Assembly (NCBI GenBank): GCA_937862735.1
Contig: CALMDH010000139.1
Location: 1 to 64,000 of the forward strand
Direction of reading: 5' to 3'
Source: M0108 sp937862735
Lineage (GTDB): Bacteria > Pseudomonadota > Gammaproteobacteria > Chromatiales > Chromatiaceae
Length of the DNA stretch: 64,000 nucleotides
A program made the position numbers and the translations under genes. This document shows, in pieces, positions 38,388-49,370 of this stretch. The notes beneath the pieces are model-generated. The model saw only the letters and a list, made by a program, of their open reading frames with translations. It made no database searches and was not told the origin of the DNA. Within the stretch, counting starts at the first letter, position 1, and every line of letters begins with the position of its first letter.

Positions 38388-39689
38388 ATGCAGACCCAAC
38401 TGGCTGATTTCATCCGCGATAGCCATGAGGGCCGGGAGGCCGACGCCATCCTGCGCACCTGCGTCCACTGCGGCTTCTGCACCGCCACCTGTCCCACCTA
38501 TCAGCTCCTTGGCGACGAACTGGACGGCCCCCGGGGGCGCATCTATCTGATCAAGCAGGTGCTGGAGGGCCAGGCCCCCAGCCGCAAGACCCAGCTCCAT
38601 CTGGATCGGTGCCTGACCTGTCGTTCCTGCGAGACCACCTGTCCCTCCGGCGTGCGCTATGGCCGCCTGGTGGACATCGGCCGCGCCACGGTCGAAGAGA
38701 AGGTCACACGTCCCACGGGCGAGCGGCTGGCCCGCCGCCTGTTGCGCTGGCTGGTGCCTTATCCGCGCCGCTTCGGCCCCCTGCTGCGGCTGGGACAGGC
38801 GTTCCGCCCCTTGCTCCCCGGGACCCTGCGTGCCAAGGTCCCACCCCGTCGCGTCGCTGGCCCCTGGCCCGACCGCCCGCATTCCCGCACCCTGGTCGCC
38901 CTGGCCGGCTGCGCCCAGGCGGCGATGACGCCGGATACCAACGCCGCCACCGCGCGCATCCTCGACCGCCTGGGTATCCGTTTGGTCCAGGCACCCCAGG
39001 CCGGCTGCTGCGGCGCCCTGCCGCACCACCTGGCCGCCGAGGACGAGGCCCTGGGCATGGTCCGGCGCAATATCGACGCCTGGTGGCCCCTGGTTGCGGG
39101 CGGCGCCGAGGCCATCCTGGTCACCGCCAGCGGTTGCGGCACCATGGTCAAGGACTATGGCACCCTGCTCGCCCATGACCCGGCCTACGCCGCCAAGGCC
39201 GTGCGCATTGCTGCCCTGACCCGGGACCCCGGCGAGGTGCTGGCGGAGGAACTGGCCCGACCGGAAGCGGCCAGGCTCCTGGAGGCGATACGGGCCCGGG
39301 TCCTGGCCCAGGGTGGCGTCGAGGGCCAGCCGGGGCCGTCGGCACCCACCAGTGGCCAGCGCATCGCCTTCCATTCCCCATGCAGCCTGCAACATGGCCA
39401 GAAACTGCCTGGCCTGGTTGAGAGCATCCTGATCAAGTTGGGCTTCGAGCTGACCCCGGTGGCGGACGGCCACCTTTGCTGCGGTTCCGCGGGCAGTTAT
39501 TCGCTGCTGCAACCGGAACTCTCCCGCCGCCTGCGCGACAACAAGCTGGCCAGCCTCAGCGCCGGCGATCCCACCTGCATCGCCACCGCCAACATTGGTT
39601 GCCAGTTGCATCTGGAAGCGGGCGCCTCCATCCCGGTGCGGCACTGGGTCGAACTGGTCGATGAGGCCCTTCCACCTAACGGGACCTGA
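38388..39689 (+). CDS. glcF: Glycolate oxidase iron-sulfur subunit GlcF
   Basis: 433 residues. Two 4Fe-4S ferredoxin motifs are seen: CVHCGFCTATCP at residues 25-36 and CLTCRSCETTCP at 75-86. Two CCG domains follow (AGCCGALPHH and HLCCGSAGSYS), which bind further cofactors and pass electrons to the quinone pool. The gene starts 2 bp after the glcE stop, as the last gene of the operon. Confidence 0.96.
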   Translation: MQTQLADFIRDSHEGREADAILRTCVHCGFCTATCPTYQLLGDELDGPRGRIYLIKQVLEGQAPSRKTQLHLDRCLTCRSCETTCPSGVRYGRLVDIGRATVEEKVTRPTGERLARRLLRWLVPYPRRFGPLLRLGQAFRPLLPGTLRAKVPPRRVAGPWPDRPHSRTLVALAGCAQAAMTPDTNAATARILDRLGIRLVQAPQAGCCGALPHHLAAEDEALGMVRRNIDAWWPLVAGGAEAILVTASGCGTMVKDYGTLLAHDPAYAAKAVRIAALTRDPGEVLAEELARPEAARLLEAIRARVLAQGGVEGQPGPSAPTSGQRIAFHSPCSLQHGQKLPGLVESILIKLGFELTPVADGHLCCGSAGSYSLLQPELSRRLRDNKLASLSAGDPTCIATANIGCQLHLEAGASIPVRHWVELVDEALPPNGT

Positions 39690-39874
39690 CCGGGACTGAC
39701 AGACCTGAGAGAAGGCCTTTCCGACCAGGTCCCCGTCCTTGAACATGCCGGTCCCTGACACGATCTTGGCGCTAATGAGGCTGCCAGAAGGTTGGCCCTC
39801 AGTCTGGGGCTCAGCTAGGTACAACCCTCACTCTGCTCCATTCATTTTCCAACATCAGTCGCGGAGGTCAGCCA

Positions 39875-40204
39875 GTGGACGTCCTGGAACGTATCGATCA
39901 GCAGGTCAAGGGCAATCCCATCGTCATTTTCATGAAGGGCACGCCTCAATTTCCCCAGTGCGGTTTTTCCATGCGCGCTGCTCAGGCCCTCAAGGAGTGC
40001 GGCGTGCCCTTTGCCTACGTCAATGTCCTTCAGGACCCGGAGATCTTCCAGAATCTGCCGCGCTATGCCGACTGGCCGACCTTTCCTCAGATCTATATCA
40101 ACGGCGAACTGGTGGGTGGCTGCGATATCACCCTGGAACTGCACGCCTCGGGTGAGCTCAAGCCCATGATGGAGCAGGCGGTGGCCAAGGTAGGTGGCGA
40201 CTGA
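39875..40204 (+). CDS. grxD: Monothiol glutaredoxin, Grx4 family
   Basis: 109 residues with the CGFS active site, Cys29 in GTPQFPQCGFSMRA, and the GSH/cluster-binding WPTFPQIYINGELVGG. It carries 2Fe-2S clusters for iron-sulfur trafficking. The start is GTG 39875, with CGGAGG at the correct distance. A 185-bp gap follows glcF, so it is probably transcribed separately. Confidence 0.95.
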   Translation: MDVLERIDQQVKGNPIVIFMKGTPQFPQCGFSMRAAQALKECGVPFAYVNVLQDPEIFQNLPRYADWPTFPQIYINGELVGGCDITLELHASGELKPMMEQAVAKVGGD

Positions 40205-40281
40205 CCCCCCCGAGCCGCGAACAACTCAAACTGACTTGTGCTTAGGTGCAACCGCAGCTATCCCGAAGGGTGGGAGAGACC

Positions 40282-40839
40282 ATGACCGCGACCGGCCGCT
40301 ACTCATTGGCGCAGCGTCTGCTGCACTGGCTCATCGCCCTGCTGGCCATCCCGGCCCTGGGGGTGGGTATGACCCTCGGCTGGCTCGGGTTCGACGGGGC
40401 GCGTGACAGCTTCGGCATCGACATCACCAACGCTCTCTATCTCGGCCATAAAACGGCCGGGGTCCTGATCCTGCTCCTCATGACCCTGCGTCTGGTCCTG
40501 CGCCTGGCCCTGGGTACCCCTCCGCCCGTGCCGACCCTGACCCGCTTCGAGCGCATCGCCAGTCGGGTGGTACATGACCTGCTCTATCTCGTTCTATTGG
40601 CCCTGCCCGTCGTTGGTTGGCTGGCGACGGCTGCCGGGGGCTATCCGGTCCAATTCTTCGCCTGGAATCTCCCCGGTCTGATCGCCAAGGATCCGGCCCT
40701 GAGCGAGACCCTGTTCCAGCTTCACGGTGTCCTGGGTTGGACCTTGCTTGCCCTGCTGGCCCTGCACATCGCCGGCGCTCTCATGCATTGGCTGATCAAG
40801 CGGGATGGTGTCATGCGCCGCATGAGCCTTTTCAGATGA
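40282..40839 (+). CDS. Cytochrome b561 family protein
   Basis: 185 residues from ATG 40282, preceded by GGGAGAGA. Four membrane helices with haem-ligand histidines: RLLHWLIALLA, LGHKTAGVLIL, LHGVLGWTLLAL and LHIAGALMHWLI. It would transfer electrons between the quinone pool and an acceptor in the inner membrane. It shares a strand with the following cluster, but the 43-bp gap does not settle whether they are co-transcribed. Confidence 0.9.
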   Translation: MTATGRYSLAQRLLHWLIALLAIPALGVGMTLGWLGFDGARDSFGIDITNALYLGHKTAGVLILLLMTLRLVLRLALGTPPPVPTLTRFERIASRVVHDLLYLVLLALPVVGWLATAAGGYPVQFFAWNLPGLIAKDPALSETLFQLHGVLGWTLLALLALHIAGALMHWLIKRDGVMRRMSLFR

Positions 40840-40882
40840 CCAGCGCAGGAGTCCCGCGACCAGCCGCTCAGACGACCCCCCT

Positions 40883-41967
<1,085 letters not shown>

Positions 41968-41971
<4 letters not shown>

Positions 41972-44877
41972 AGGGACTGACATCCACCGACTCCCCGCCA
42001 TTTTCCTCCCCCATGGGCACCCCTCATCCAGTTTCACCCCCAGTCACCGGCCCAGCCCTTGAGCCAGTATTCAGGCCGGTCCTCGACCCAGGCCTTGACT
42101 CGGCCTTGCGACACAGCGCCCTCGCCAATGGCCTTGCCGGTCTCGCGCTTACCCTCTTCCTCGGCCTGGGGCTGGTCGAGGCCCTGGGGCTGGGTGGGGC
42201 CTATGTCCTCATGGCCCTGGGCGCTTATGGATTGATCATGCTCATCCTTTGGCGGTTCCTGCCGCTCCACCGGCCCAGGGGCCGGCTGGGACCGGCCAAT
42301 CAGGTGACCCTGGGGCGGGGGGTGCTGACCGCCCTGGTCATCGCCCTGAGTGGCGAGGCGGCGGGGATCGCTGGGGGGATGGATGCGGGGGTGGGGACCT
42401 GCGTGGGGAGCTGCATGGGAACCGGGCTGGCAACGGGCGCCGCCTTGGGCTGGACCGCCTTGGCCCTGGCCCTGCTGGCGACCCTCCTGGATGGAGTCGA
42501 CGGCCAATTGGCCCGGCGCCTGGGTTGGGCCAGCCCCCTTGGGGCACGCTTCGACATGGAGGTGGACGCTCTCCTTATCGCCGGGCTGGCCCTGCTACTG
42601 TGGACCCTGGACCGTGCCGGCCCTTGGGTGCTGGCCGCTGGCGCGCTGCGTTATCTCTTCGTGGCCGCGGGCGCCTTCTGGCCCTGGCTGGGCCAGCCCT
42701 TGCCGCCGAGCAAGCGCCGCCAGACGGTGTGCGTCATCCAGATCCTGACCCTCATCCTGGCCCTGGTTCCCCTCTTACCCCGGACCTGGGCCAGCCTGCT
42801 GGCGGCCATCGGCCTGGTTTTCCTGGTCTGGTCCTTCGCCTTGGACATTGGCTGGCTCGCTCGACAAGATCGCCCGCGGGACCAGGGACCCCCAGGAGAA
42901 AGGGGCATTCGCCCGGAATGTCTGGGGATACGGGGCACCCTGGGGCTCATCGCCGCACTGGCGCTGCTCAATGCCGCCCTGAGCTTTCACGCCCGCTGGC
43001 CGACCCTGGGGGTGGAATGGCGCGGGGAGATCTCGGTCGAATTCACCTTGCTGGTTCTGGCGCTGGGTCTGGTGGCCCCGATCCGGGGCCGCCCCTCACC
43101 TGCGCTGGTCAACCTCCTCGCCGGCCTCCTGACCCTGCTGGTCCTGGGGCGTTACTTCGCGGTGATGGCGCCGGCCCTCTATGGTCGCCCGGTCAATCTG
43201 GTGGCGGATGCCGTCTTTCTGCCCGACGTGGTTGCCATGATCCTGGCATCGGCGCCCTGGTACTGGCTGCTGGGGCTGTCCTTGGCCCTGCTGGTCCTGC
43301 TGGGGCTCATCTTCGCCGCCCTGCGCTGGGCGCTCGGACGGATCAAGGACGCCCTCGACGTCCCCGGACCCCGGCGGCTGCTGACCCTGGCCGCGGGGAT
43401 GGCCTGTGCGGTCTATCTGGTTGGTGAGGTCAGTCCGCCTCTGGCGTGGGAAGGGGGCTTCGCGCGCCCCCTGACCCTGGATCTGGCCGCGCAGATCCAG
43501 CAGGCCGCCCCTCTCCTCACTTCGAAGTTCCCCGCAGCGGTCGCGGAGGATCAGGCTGGGGCCCAGGAGATGCCCCCGTCACCAACGCCGACGCCTATGT
43601 TGACACCCACGCCGACACCTACGTTGACACCCACGCCGATGCCAACGCCGATACCTACGTCGACATCCACACCGATGCCAACGCCGACAGCGACGCCTAC
43701 CGCAACGCCTACGCAGGCTCCGACAACGATGTCTAAGTTGTCACCGGTGGTGACGCAGACTGAGACGGAGACAGCACTCGATGGGGTACTGGGCGCCCAG
43801 GTGATCATCCTCTTTGCCGAGGCCTATGGTGCCGTGACCCTCGATCGGCCGGAGTTGGCGGCGGCCCTGGCGCCGGCACGGGACGAACTCACCGATGCCC
43901 TGGCGGCGACCGGTCGCGGGGTGGTTTCAGCCCGGGTGCGCTCGCCCACCTTCGCCGGGGTCTCCAAGCTTACCCACGCCAGCTTCCTCAGCGGGGTGGA
44001 GGTCAGGGACTACGACGCCTACTCGCGACTATTGGACGAGCAGGGTGAAACCCTGGTGCACCGTTTCGCCCGGGCTGGTTACCGCACCCTGGCGGTGATG
44101 CCCGGGCTGAAGTACGAGGGCTGGCCCGAGGCCGCCTATTACGGCTTCGATGCCGTCCTGGACGCCCGGGCTCTCGACTATCATGGCCCGGACTTCGGCT
44201 GGTGGCGCATCCCGGACCAGTTTACCCTGGCCCGGCTGGATGCGACCGAGTTCGCCGCCGGCACCGGCGCTGGCACTGCCACCTGTGAAGGCCCAGGTCC
44301 TAGCGTCGGCCCTCGCTCTGTCGCTGGCACCTGTCCCGGCACCGGCATAAGCTCTGGTACCAGCAATGATGCGAGCGCTGGGAGCGGCGCTGGCAACGCC
44401 ATTCATCCCCCGCGCCTGATCGTGCTGGGCAATATCAGCACCCATGCCCCCTTCCACCCCCCACCGCCCTACCAGCCGGACTGGGCCCGCCTCCTCACCG
44501 CCGAGCCCTTCGGCCCGGTCCCGCCCGATGACCGGGAGGATGAGGCGCAGGTCCGGCAGGCTCTGCTTGCGGACCCCGCCGGCGCCTATGCCAGGACCTT
44601 CGATTACTTCCTGCGGGTCCTGGCCGGTTGGCTGCGGCTGCGGTACGACCTGGATCTGGTGCTGCTGATCATTGGCGATCACCAGCCCTTGGCCGCCGTC
44701 AGCGGCGAGGGGGCGAACTGGGAGGTGCCGGTCCACCTGATCACGGCGCGGCCGGCGTTGCGCGAGGCCTTCCTGGCGGCGGGTTTCGTCCTCGGGCTGG
44801 ACCCCGGGACCCGGGTGCTGGGCGGCATGGCCGACCTGAGCCGGACGGTGCTGCGAGCCTTCGACTCAGAACTGTGA
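41968..44877 (+). CDS. CDP-alcohol phosphatidyltransferase fused to an alkaline-phosphatase-fold domain
   Basis: 969 residues from TTG 41968 or about 954 from ATG 42013; the start is uncertain. The CDP-alcohol phosphotransferase signature D-G-x2-A-R-x8-10-G-x3-D-x3-D is at residues about 178-201 (DGQLARRLGWAS, then GARFDMEVD). Several more membrane helices follow to about residue 490. A Thr-Pro-rich linker coded by 12/24-bp repeats lies at 43555-43735. The C-terminal part (VIILFAEAYGAVTLDRPE, then LTHASFLSG, ISTHAPFHPP and LIIGDHQPLA) is a sulfatase/alkaline-phosphatase-fold domain. A second low-complexity Gly/Thr/Ser stretch is at 44260-44400. The protein may transfer a phospho-alcohol headgroup and act on a phosphoester outside the cytoplasm. 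Confidence 0.75.
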
Positions 44878-45103
44878 AAGAACCACAGCGAATGGTACGG
44901 GGGCGCTTCACTACCTGACATGAGGCGGCAAGCCACCCCCCTGATAATGAAAGATATTCCCGTGACTTTCACGCTAACAAGGCGATAGCTGGTCATGCAG
45001 CCGTGAAAATAATCCCTTTGTCCTCACAAGCACTCAGTCTTCGACGCAGGCCGCCATCCGGGCGACATCAGCCCGCCAGGCATGGACGTCCCCGGATGCG
45101 GTA

Positions 45104-46204
45104 GTGATGCCAATGGCCTTCCCCCAGCCCAATGACCCAGGTTCGGACCCGATGATCCGCACCAGTGACCCGGGTTCGGACCCGGCGACCCGCACCGGAG
45201 GAGTCGCCCCCGATATCACCGGGGATGGCCGCCCCCGGTGGTCCCAGGCCTATTGGCTCCTGGAGCCCGGCCACGGGGAGATCCGCGCCGAGCCCCTCGC
45301 CGCGCCCCAAACCGGCGAGCTCCTGGTGCGGACCCTTTACAGCGGGATCAGCCGCGGCACTGAGTCCCTGATCTTCCGCGGCGAGGTGCCGCCCAGCGAG
45401 TACCACACCATGCGCGCCCCCTTTCAGGCGGGGGACTTTCCGGGGCCGGTCAAGTATGGTTACTGCAACGTGGGGCGGGTGGCGGAGGGGCCTGAGGACC
45501 TGAGGGGCCGGCTGGTCTTCTGTCTCTACCCCCACCAGACCTGGTATCGGGTCCCGCTAGGGGTCCCACGCCTCCTCCCGGAGGGGGTGCCGCCGGGGCG
45601 GGCGATCCTGGCCGCCAACCTGGAGACCGCCATCAACGGTCTCTGGGACGCCGCGCCCCGGATCGGCGACCGCATCGCCGTCATCGGCGCCGGGGTGCTG
45701 GGCTCCCTGACCGCCTGGCTGGCGGGTCGCATCCCCGGGTGCCGGGTCGAGCTGATCGACATCAATCCGCGACGGGCCCGCCTGGCCGCCACCCTGGGGG
45801 TGGACTTCGCCCTTCCCGAAGCGGCGACGCCCGAGGCCGACCGGGTGATCCATGCCAGCGGCAGCCCCGCCGGACTGGCTTTGGGCCTGGGCCTGGCGGG
45901 CTTCGAGGCGACCCTGGTGGAGCTGTCCTGGTACGGGACCCGCGAGGTGGCACTGCCCCTCGGACAGGCCTTCCATCAGCGCCGCCTCACCCTGCGCTCG
46001 TCCCAGGTCGGAAGCGTCGCCAGCGCCCAGCGGGCCCGCTGGGATCACGGCCGGCGGCTGGACCTGGCCCTGGCCCTGCTGGGCGACCCGGTCCTGGACA
46101 TCCTGATCACCGGGGAGGACGCCTTCGCCGAGCTGCCGCGGGTCCAGGCCCGGCTGGCCCAAGACCCGGGTGATACCCTGATGCACCGCATCCGCTATGA
46201 CTGA
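45104..46204 (+). CDS. Zinc-type MDR dehydrogenase-like protein
   Basis: 366 residues from GTG 45104 or ATG 45107. The MDR catalytic fold is seen in LVRTLYSGISRGTE and KYGYCNVGRVAEG, and the Rossmann nucleotide loop is VIGAGVLGSLTAWL with LIDINPRRA. Zinc ligands of classical alcohol dehydrogenases are not clear. The N-terminal 35 residues carry a tandem repeat (DPGSDPMIRTS then DPGSDPATRTG) encoded by a 33-bp DNA duplication near 45127-45192. It is third in the cluster after a 226-bp gap and probably acts on the pathway intermediate. Confidence 0.82.
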   Translation: MMPMAFPQPNDPGSDPMIRTSDPGSDPATRTGGVAPDITGDGRPRWSQAYWLLEPGHGEIRAEPLAAPQTGELLVRTLYSGISRGTESLIFRGEVPPSEYHTMRAPFQAGDFPGPVKYGYCNVGRVAEGPEDLRGRLVFCLYPHQTWYRVPLGVPRLLPEGVPPGRAILAANLETAINGLWDAAPRIGDRIAVIGAGVLGSLTAWLAGRIPGCRVELIDINPRRARLAATLGVDFALPEAATPEADRVIHASGSPAGLALGLGLAGFEATLVELSWYGTREVALPLGQAFHQRRLTLRSSQVGSVASAQRARWDHGRRLDLALALLGDPVLDILITGEDAFAELPRVQARLAQDPGDTLMHRIRYD

Positions 46205-46340
46205 AAGGCCGTTAAAAACTCTCAAGGCAAATCTGTAGATGCTGACCAACATTGCGATGGCACGTCGTAGTCCGCGCAAGACAGCAAACCGTAGGCGGTG
46301 AAAAATACCCCGTCGCTTCACCCGCACCGAGGAACCGACC

Positions 46341-46754
46341 ATGTTTAGCCTCTGCGTCCGCGATCACGTCATGATCGCCCATAGCTTCCGCGGGGAGGTC
46401 TTCGGGCCGGCCCAGCGCCTGCATGGGGCCACCTACGTGGTCGATCTGGAATTCCGCCGTCCCAGCCTCGATGCCGACAATCTGGTGGTGGACATCGGTC
46501 TGGCCAGCAAGGCCCTGCGCGCCATCCTGGCGGAACTCGATTACCGCAATCTGGACGAGCACCCCGCCCTGCGCGGCCAGAACACCACCACTGAATTCCT
46601 GGCGCGCTGGGTCTTCGACCAGATGGCGGTCAGGATCGCCGCCGGGGACTTGGGTGGGGCGGCCCAGGGTATCCAGTCCCTGCGGGTGGTACTGCACGAG
46701 TCGCATCTAGCCTGGGCTGCCTTCGAGGGCGACCTCGCCCTGGGTGCCGCATGA
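46341..46754 (+). CDS. 6-pyruvoyl-tetrahydropterin synthase/QueD-like protein, degenerate active site
   Basis: 137 residues with the PTPS/QueD fold order: VMIAHSF, RLHGATYVVDLEF, LAELDYRNLDEH, NTTTEFLARWVFDQM and VVLHESHLAW. QueD has three zinc histidines and Cys/His/Asp catalytic residues. Here His14 and His28 remain, but the third ligand position (HGH) is HGA, the catalytic Cys position in KCGRLHG is replaced by Gln/Ala, and LDH has become LDY. The final Glu is kept. So it is a divergent paralogue with probably altered chemistry. It is separated by 136 bp from the MDR gene. Confidence 0.85.
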   Translation: MFSLCVRDHVMIAHSFRGEVFGPAQRLHGATYVVDLEFRRPSLDADNLVVDIGLASKALRAILAELDYRNLDEHPALRGQNTTTEFLARWVFDQMAVRIAAGDLGGAAQGIQSLRVVLHESHLAWAAFEGDLALGAA

Positions 46755-46814
46755 AGCGTAGCTCGCGGGTGGCGACCGGGCCTGGTGGCTGGTCACGGGG
46801 CCAGGGGTCGCAAG

Positions 46815-48401
46815 ATGCCGCCTGACATGCAGACCGCTGACGACCTTGCCGGGGAGGAGGGCCAAATAGCCCACCCTGCTCGTGAAGAGAAAGACCAACC
46901 TGCTCGCGCTGTTCTTAATGCCCGTGAAGAGAAAGACCAACCTGCCTACGCCGTTCCTAATGAGCGTGAAAGGTCCTCAGCCACTCCGACTGATGAAAGT
47001 GGCGGGTACTTTCACGTTACAGGTAAGGACCAACCACGGCTCTGGGCACTGATCCCTGGGGATCTGGACAGCCCGACGGGGGGCTACCGTTACGATCGCC
47101 GCATCCTCGCGGGGCTGACTGACCTGGGCTGGCGGGTCCGGCATTGCCCCCTGGATGCCAGCTTCCCCCTGCCCACGCCGGCGGCCCTGGCCGAGGCGGG
47201 TCGGGTCCTGGCGGCCATCCCCGACGAGGAACTGGTGCTGGTGGATGGCTTGGCCTATGGTGCCCTGCCGGACCTGGCAGAGGCCGAGGGCCGGCGGCTG
47301 CGCCTGGTGGCCCTGGTCCATCATCCCCTGGCCCTCGAAACGGGCCTGTCACCCGAGCTGGCGTCGGCCCTGCGCGAAAGTGAGATCCACGCCCTGGCCC
47401 AGGCGCGGCTGATCCTGGTGACCAGCCGCTTCACCGCCCGTCTGCTCACCGAGGCCGGGGGCTGGGGGGTGACCCCGGACCGGGTGCGGGTGGTGGAGCC
47501 GGGGATGGAGCCGGTTGCGGCCCTTGGTGGGGCGCGCGCTATCGATCTGCATGAAGGGCAAGTTCAGGATCAGAATCAGAATCAAGATCAGCTAGAGGCG
47601 CAGACGCAGGCGCAGGTATATGCTCATGGTCAGGCTCAGGATGTGGAGCGAGCAGCTTCGGTGGCGCCAGCACAATCGCCCGACCTGGCGATTGCACCGG
47701 TTCTGGCTATAACACCGGAGCCAAAGCCAGCGGTATCACCGGATTTACTACTAGCGTTGGGGCAAGCGGCTTCGCCAGAGTCAGCGACATGGCTGGGGCG
47801 ACCGGCATGTGCTGGTGGACCGCCGGCACCAAGGCCCTTGCGGCTCCTGTGCGTCGCCTCCCTCACCCCCCGCAAGGGGCACGACCTCCTGCTGCGGGCC
47901 CTGGCGGGGCTGAGGGATTATGCCTGGCATCTGGACTGTATCGGCAGCCACGACCTGGATCCCGCCTGGGCCAAGTCCCTTCTGGGCTGGCGTGAGGAAT
48001 GGGGCCTGGGCGGGCGGGTGACGTTCCGCGGCCCCCTCCCCGCCGAGGACCTTGGTAGGCACTACGCGGCGGCGGATCTTTTCGTCCTCCCCTCCCGCTT
48101 CGAGGGCTATGGCATGGTCTGCGCCGAGGCCCTGGCCCATGGGTTGCCGATCCTCGCCACCCGGGCTGGGGCGCTGGAGGATACGGTCCCGGCGGAGGCC
48201 GGGCTCCTGGTCCCCCCGGAGGATGCCCGGGCCCTGGCAGGGGCCCTGCGCCGGTTGTTCGCCGACCCCGCCCTGCGTCAGCGCTTGACCCGGGGCGCCT
48301 GGGCCGCGGGGCTGCGTCTGCCCACTTGGGAGCAAAGTAGCGCCGCCTTCGCCGCCGCGCTGCTGGAGGTGGGGCGGGAGGAGGCGGCGGGCGATGGGTG
48401 A
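46815..48401 (+). CDS. GT4-family glycosyltransferase with repeat inserts
   Basis: 528 residues from ATG 46815 (a GTG at 46785 is also possible). The GT-B fold is shown by LIPGDLDSPTGGYRYDRRIL, VHHPLALETGLS, RPLRLLCVASLTPRKGHDLL and the C-terminal donor-site FVLPSRFEGYGMVCAEALAH. The N-terminus carries a 42-bp DNA tandem repeat (14 residues, REEKDQPARAVLN type, starting at 46881, 46923 and 46965) of lower GC. A Gln/Asn/Ala insert lies at about residues 250-320 (47560-47790) between the two Rossmann domains. The acceptor is unknown. It overlaps the methyltransferase gene by 8 bp. Confidence 0.88.
   Translation: MPPDMQTADDLAGEEGQIAHPAREEKDQPARAVLNAREEKDQPAYAVPNERERSSATPTDESGGYFHVTGKDQPRLWALIPGDLDSPTGGYRYDRRILAGLTDLGWRVRHCPLDASFPLPTPAALAEAGRVLAAIPDEELVLVDGLAYGALPDLAEAEGRRLRLVALVHHPLALETGLSPELASALRESEIHALAQARLILVTSRFTARLLTEAGGWGVTPDRVRVVEPGMEPVAALGGARAIDLHEGQVQDQNQNQDQLEAQTQAQVYAHGQAQDVERAASVAPAQSPDLAIAPVLAITPEPKPAVSPDLLLALGQAASPESATWLGRPACAGGPPAPRPLRLLCVASLTPRKGHDLLLRALAGLRDYAWHLDCIGSHDLDPAWAKSLLGWREEWGLGGRVTFRGPLPAEDLGRHYAAADLFVLPSRFEGYGMVCAEALAHGLPILATRAGALEDTVPAEAGLLVPPEDARALAGALRRLFADPALRQRLTRGAWAAGLRLPTWEQSSAAFAAALLEVGREEAAGDG
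46881..46970 (+). repeat. 42-bp tandem repeat in the GT4 gene 5' end
   Basis: Copies beginning CGTGAAGAGAAAGACCAACC stand at 46881 and 46923 and a third partial copy begins at 46965. The period of 42 bp keeps the frame. Base composition is markedly AT-richer than the flanking gene. A short hairpin (TGAAAGT/ACTTTCA) follows at about 46993-47013. Confidence 0.8.
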
Positions 48402-49356
48402 TTTCAGCGCCGACTGGCTGGCGCTGCGGGAGCCAGTGGATGCCCGGTCCCGAGCTGGCCACCTGGTGGACTGCCTCCTGGCCCAGTGGCCCGCACCCGC
48501 TGCCAAAGCCGCCAGTGCCCCAGGCGGCGTAGCGAACGTTTCCCCGGCCGGGGCGGACCGCGCCAGGATCGGCTCCCCCCGTCGCATCCTGGACCTGGGT
48601 TGTGGCACGGGGGCCAATCTCCGCTACCTCGCACCCCGCCTGGGTGCCAGTGCCGAGGTACTGGCCTGGCGCTCACAGGAATGGCTGTGCCTGGACAAGG
48701 ACCCCTTGCTGCTGGCGGAACTGGAGCATCGGACCCGGACCGGGGAGGCATGGGCGCGGGGCCTGGAGTTGGCGGTGAGGACTCTGCGGCGGGATTTGAC
48801 TGCCGGGATTGGCGCACCGACTCTGGCCCCGGGCACCCTGGTGACCGCCTCCGCCCTGCTGGATCTGGTCTCGGCGGACTGGCTTGCCGTGCTGCTGCGG
48901 GCTTGCGCCAAGGCCGGTTCGCCCCTGTTGCTGGCCCTGACCTATGACGGTCGGCTGGACTTCGCCCCCGCCCACCCCCTGGACGGGACCCTGATCGCCC
49001 TCTTCAATGCCCACCAGCGCCGTGACAAGGGTCTGGGACCGGCCCTGGGACCCCAGGCCCCCACCCACATGGCCACCCTGGCGGCGGCATTGGGCTTCGC
49101 GGTGGAGTTTCGCGCCAGCGACTGGGTGCTGGGACCCGGGGATCCGGCGCTGGTTGAGGCGCTGATCCAGGGATGGGCGACGGCGGCGCTGGAGCAGGGG
49201 TCACGGACTGAAACGGGGCCGGATGCGGCCAGGCTGGAGTCCCTCATCGTGGCGTGGCGTGAGGCGCGTCTGGCACAGAACGCGGAGGGTGGGCTGCGAC
49301 TGCGTGTCGGTCACCAGGACGCCCTCCTGCTGCCCGGCAGGAGTCCTGGCCAATAA
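48394..49356 (+). CDS. Class I SAM-dependent methyltransferase
   Basis: 320 residues. The SAM-binding motif I is LDLGCGTGANLRYL near residues 65-78, with a following acidic LCLDKDP and LVTASALLDLVSADW. The C-terminal half has FNAHQRRDKGLGPALGP. The substrate is not recognised. Its start lies inside the GT4 gene (8-bp overlap), so both are co-translated. It ends 14 bp before the convergent ubiG and closes the cluster. Confidence 0.85.
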   Translation: MGDFSADWLALREPVDARSRAGHLVDCLLAQWPAPAAKAASAPGGVANVSPAGADRARIGSPRRILDLGCGTGANLRYLAPRLGASAEVLAWRSQEWLCLDKDPLLLAELEHRTRTGEAWARGLELAVRTLRRDLTAGIGAPTLAPGTLVTASALLDLVSADWLAVLLRACAKAGSPLLLALTYDGRLDFAPAHPLDGTLIALFNAHQRRDKGLGPALGPQAPTHMATLAAALGFAVEFRASDWVLGPGDPALVEALIQGWATAALEQGSRTETGPDAARLESLIVAWREARLAQNAEGGLRLRVGHQDALLLPGRSPGQ

Positions 49357-49370
49357 CCTTTTGCTAGGGC

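Noticed and set aside
43446..43736. Acidic Asp/Thr/Val repeat frame inside the CDP-alcohol fusion gene
   Set aside because: It is the plus-one frame of the Thr-Pro repeat; 6- and 12-bp repeats without stop codons are open in several frames.
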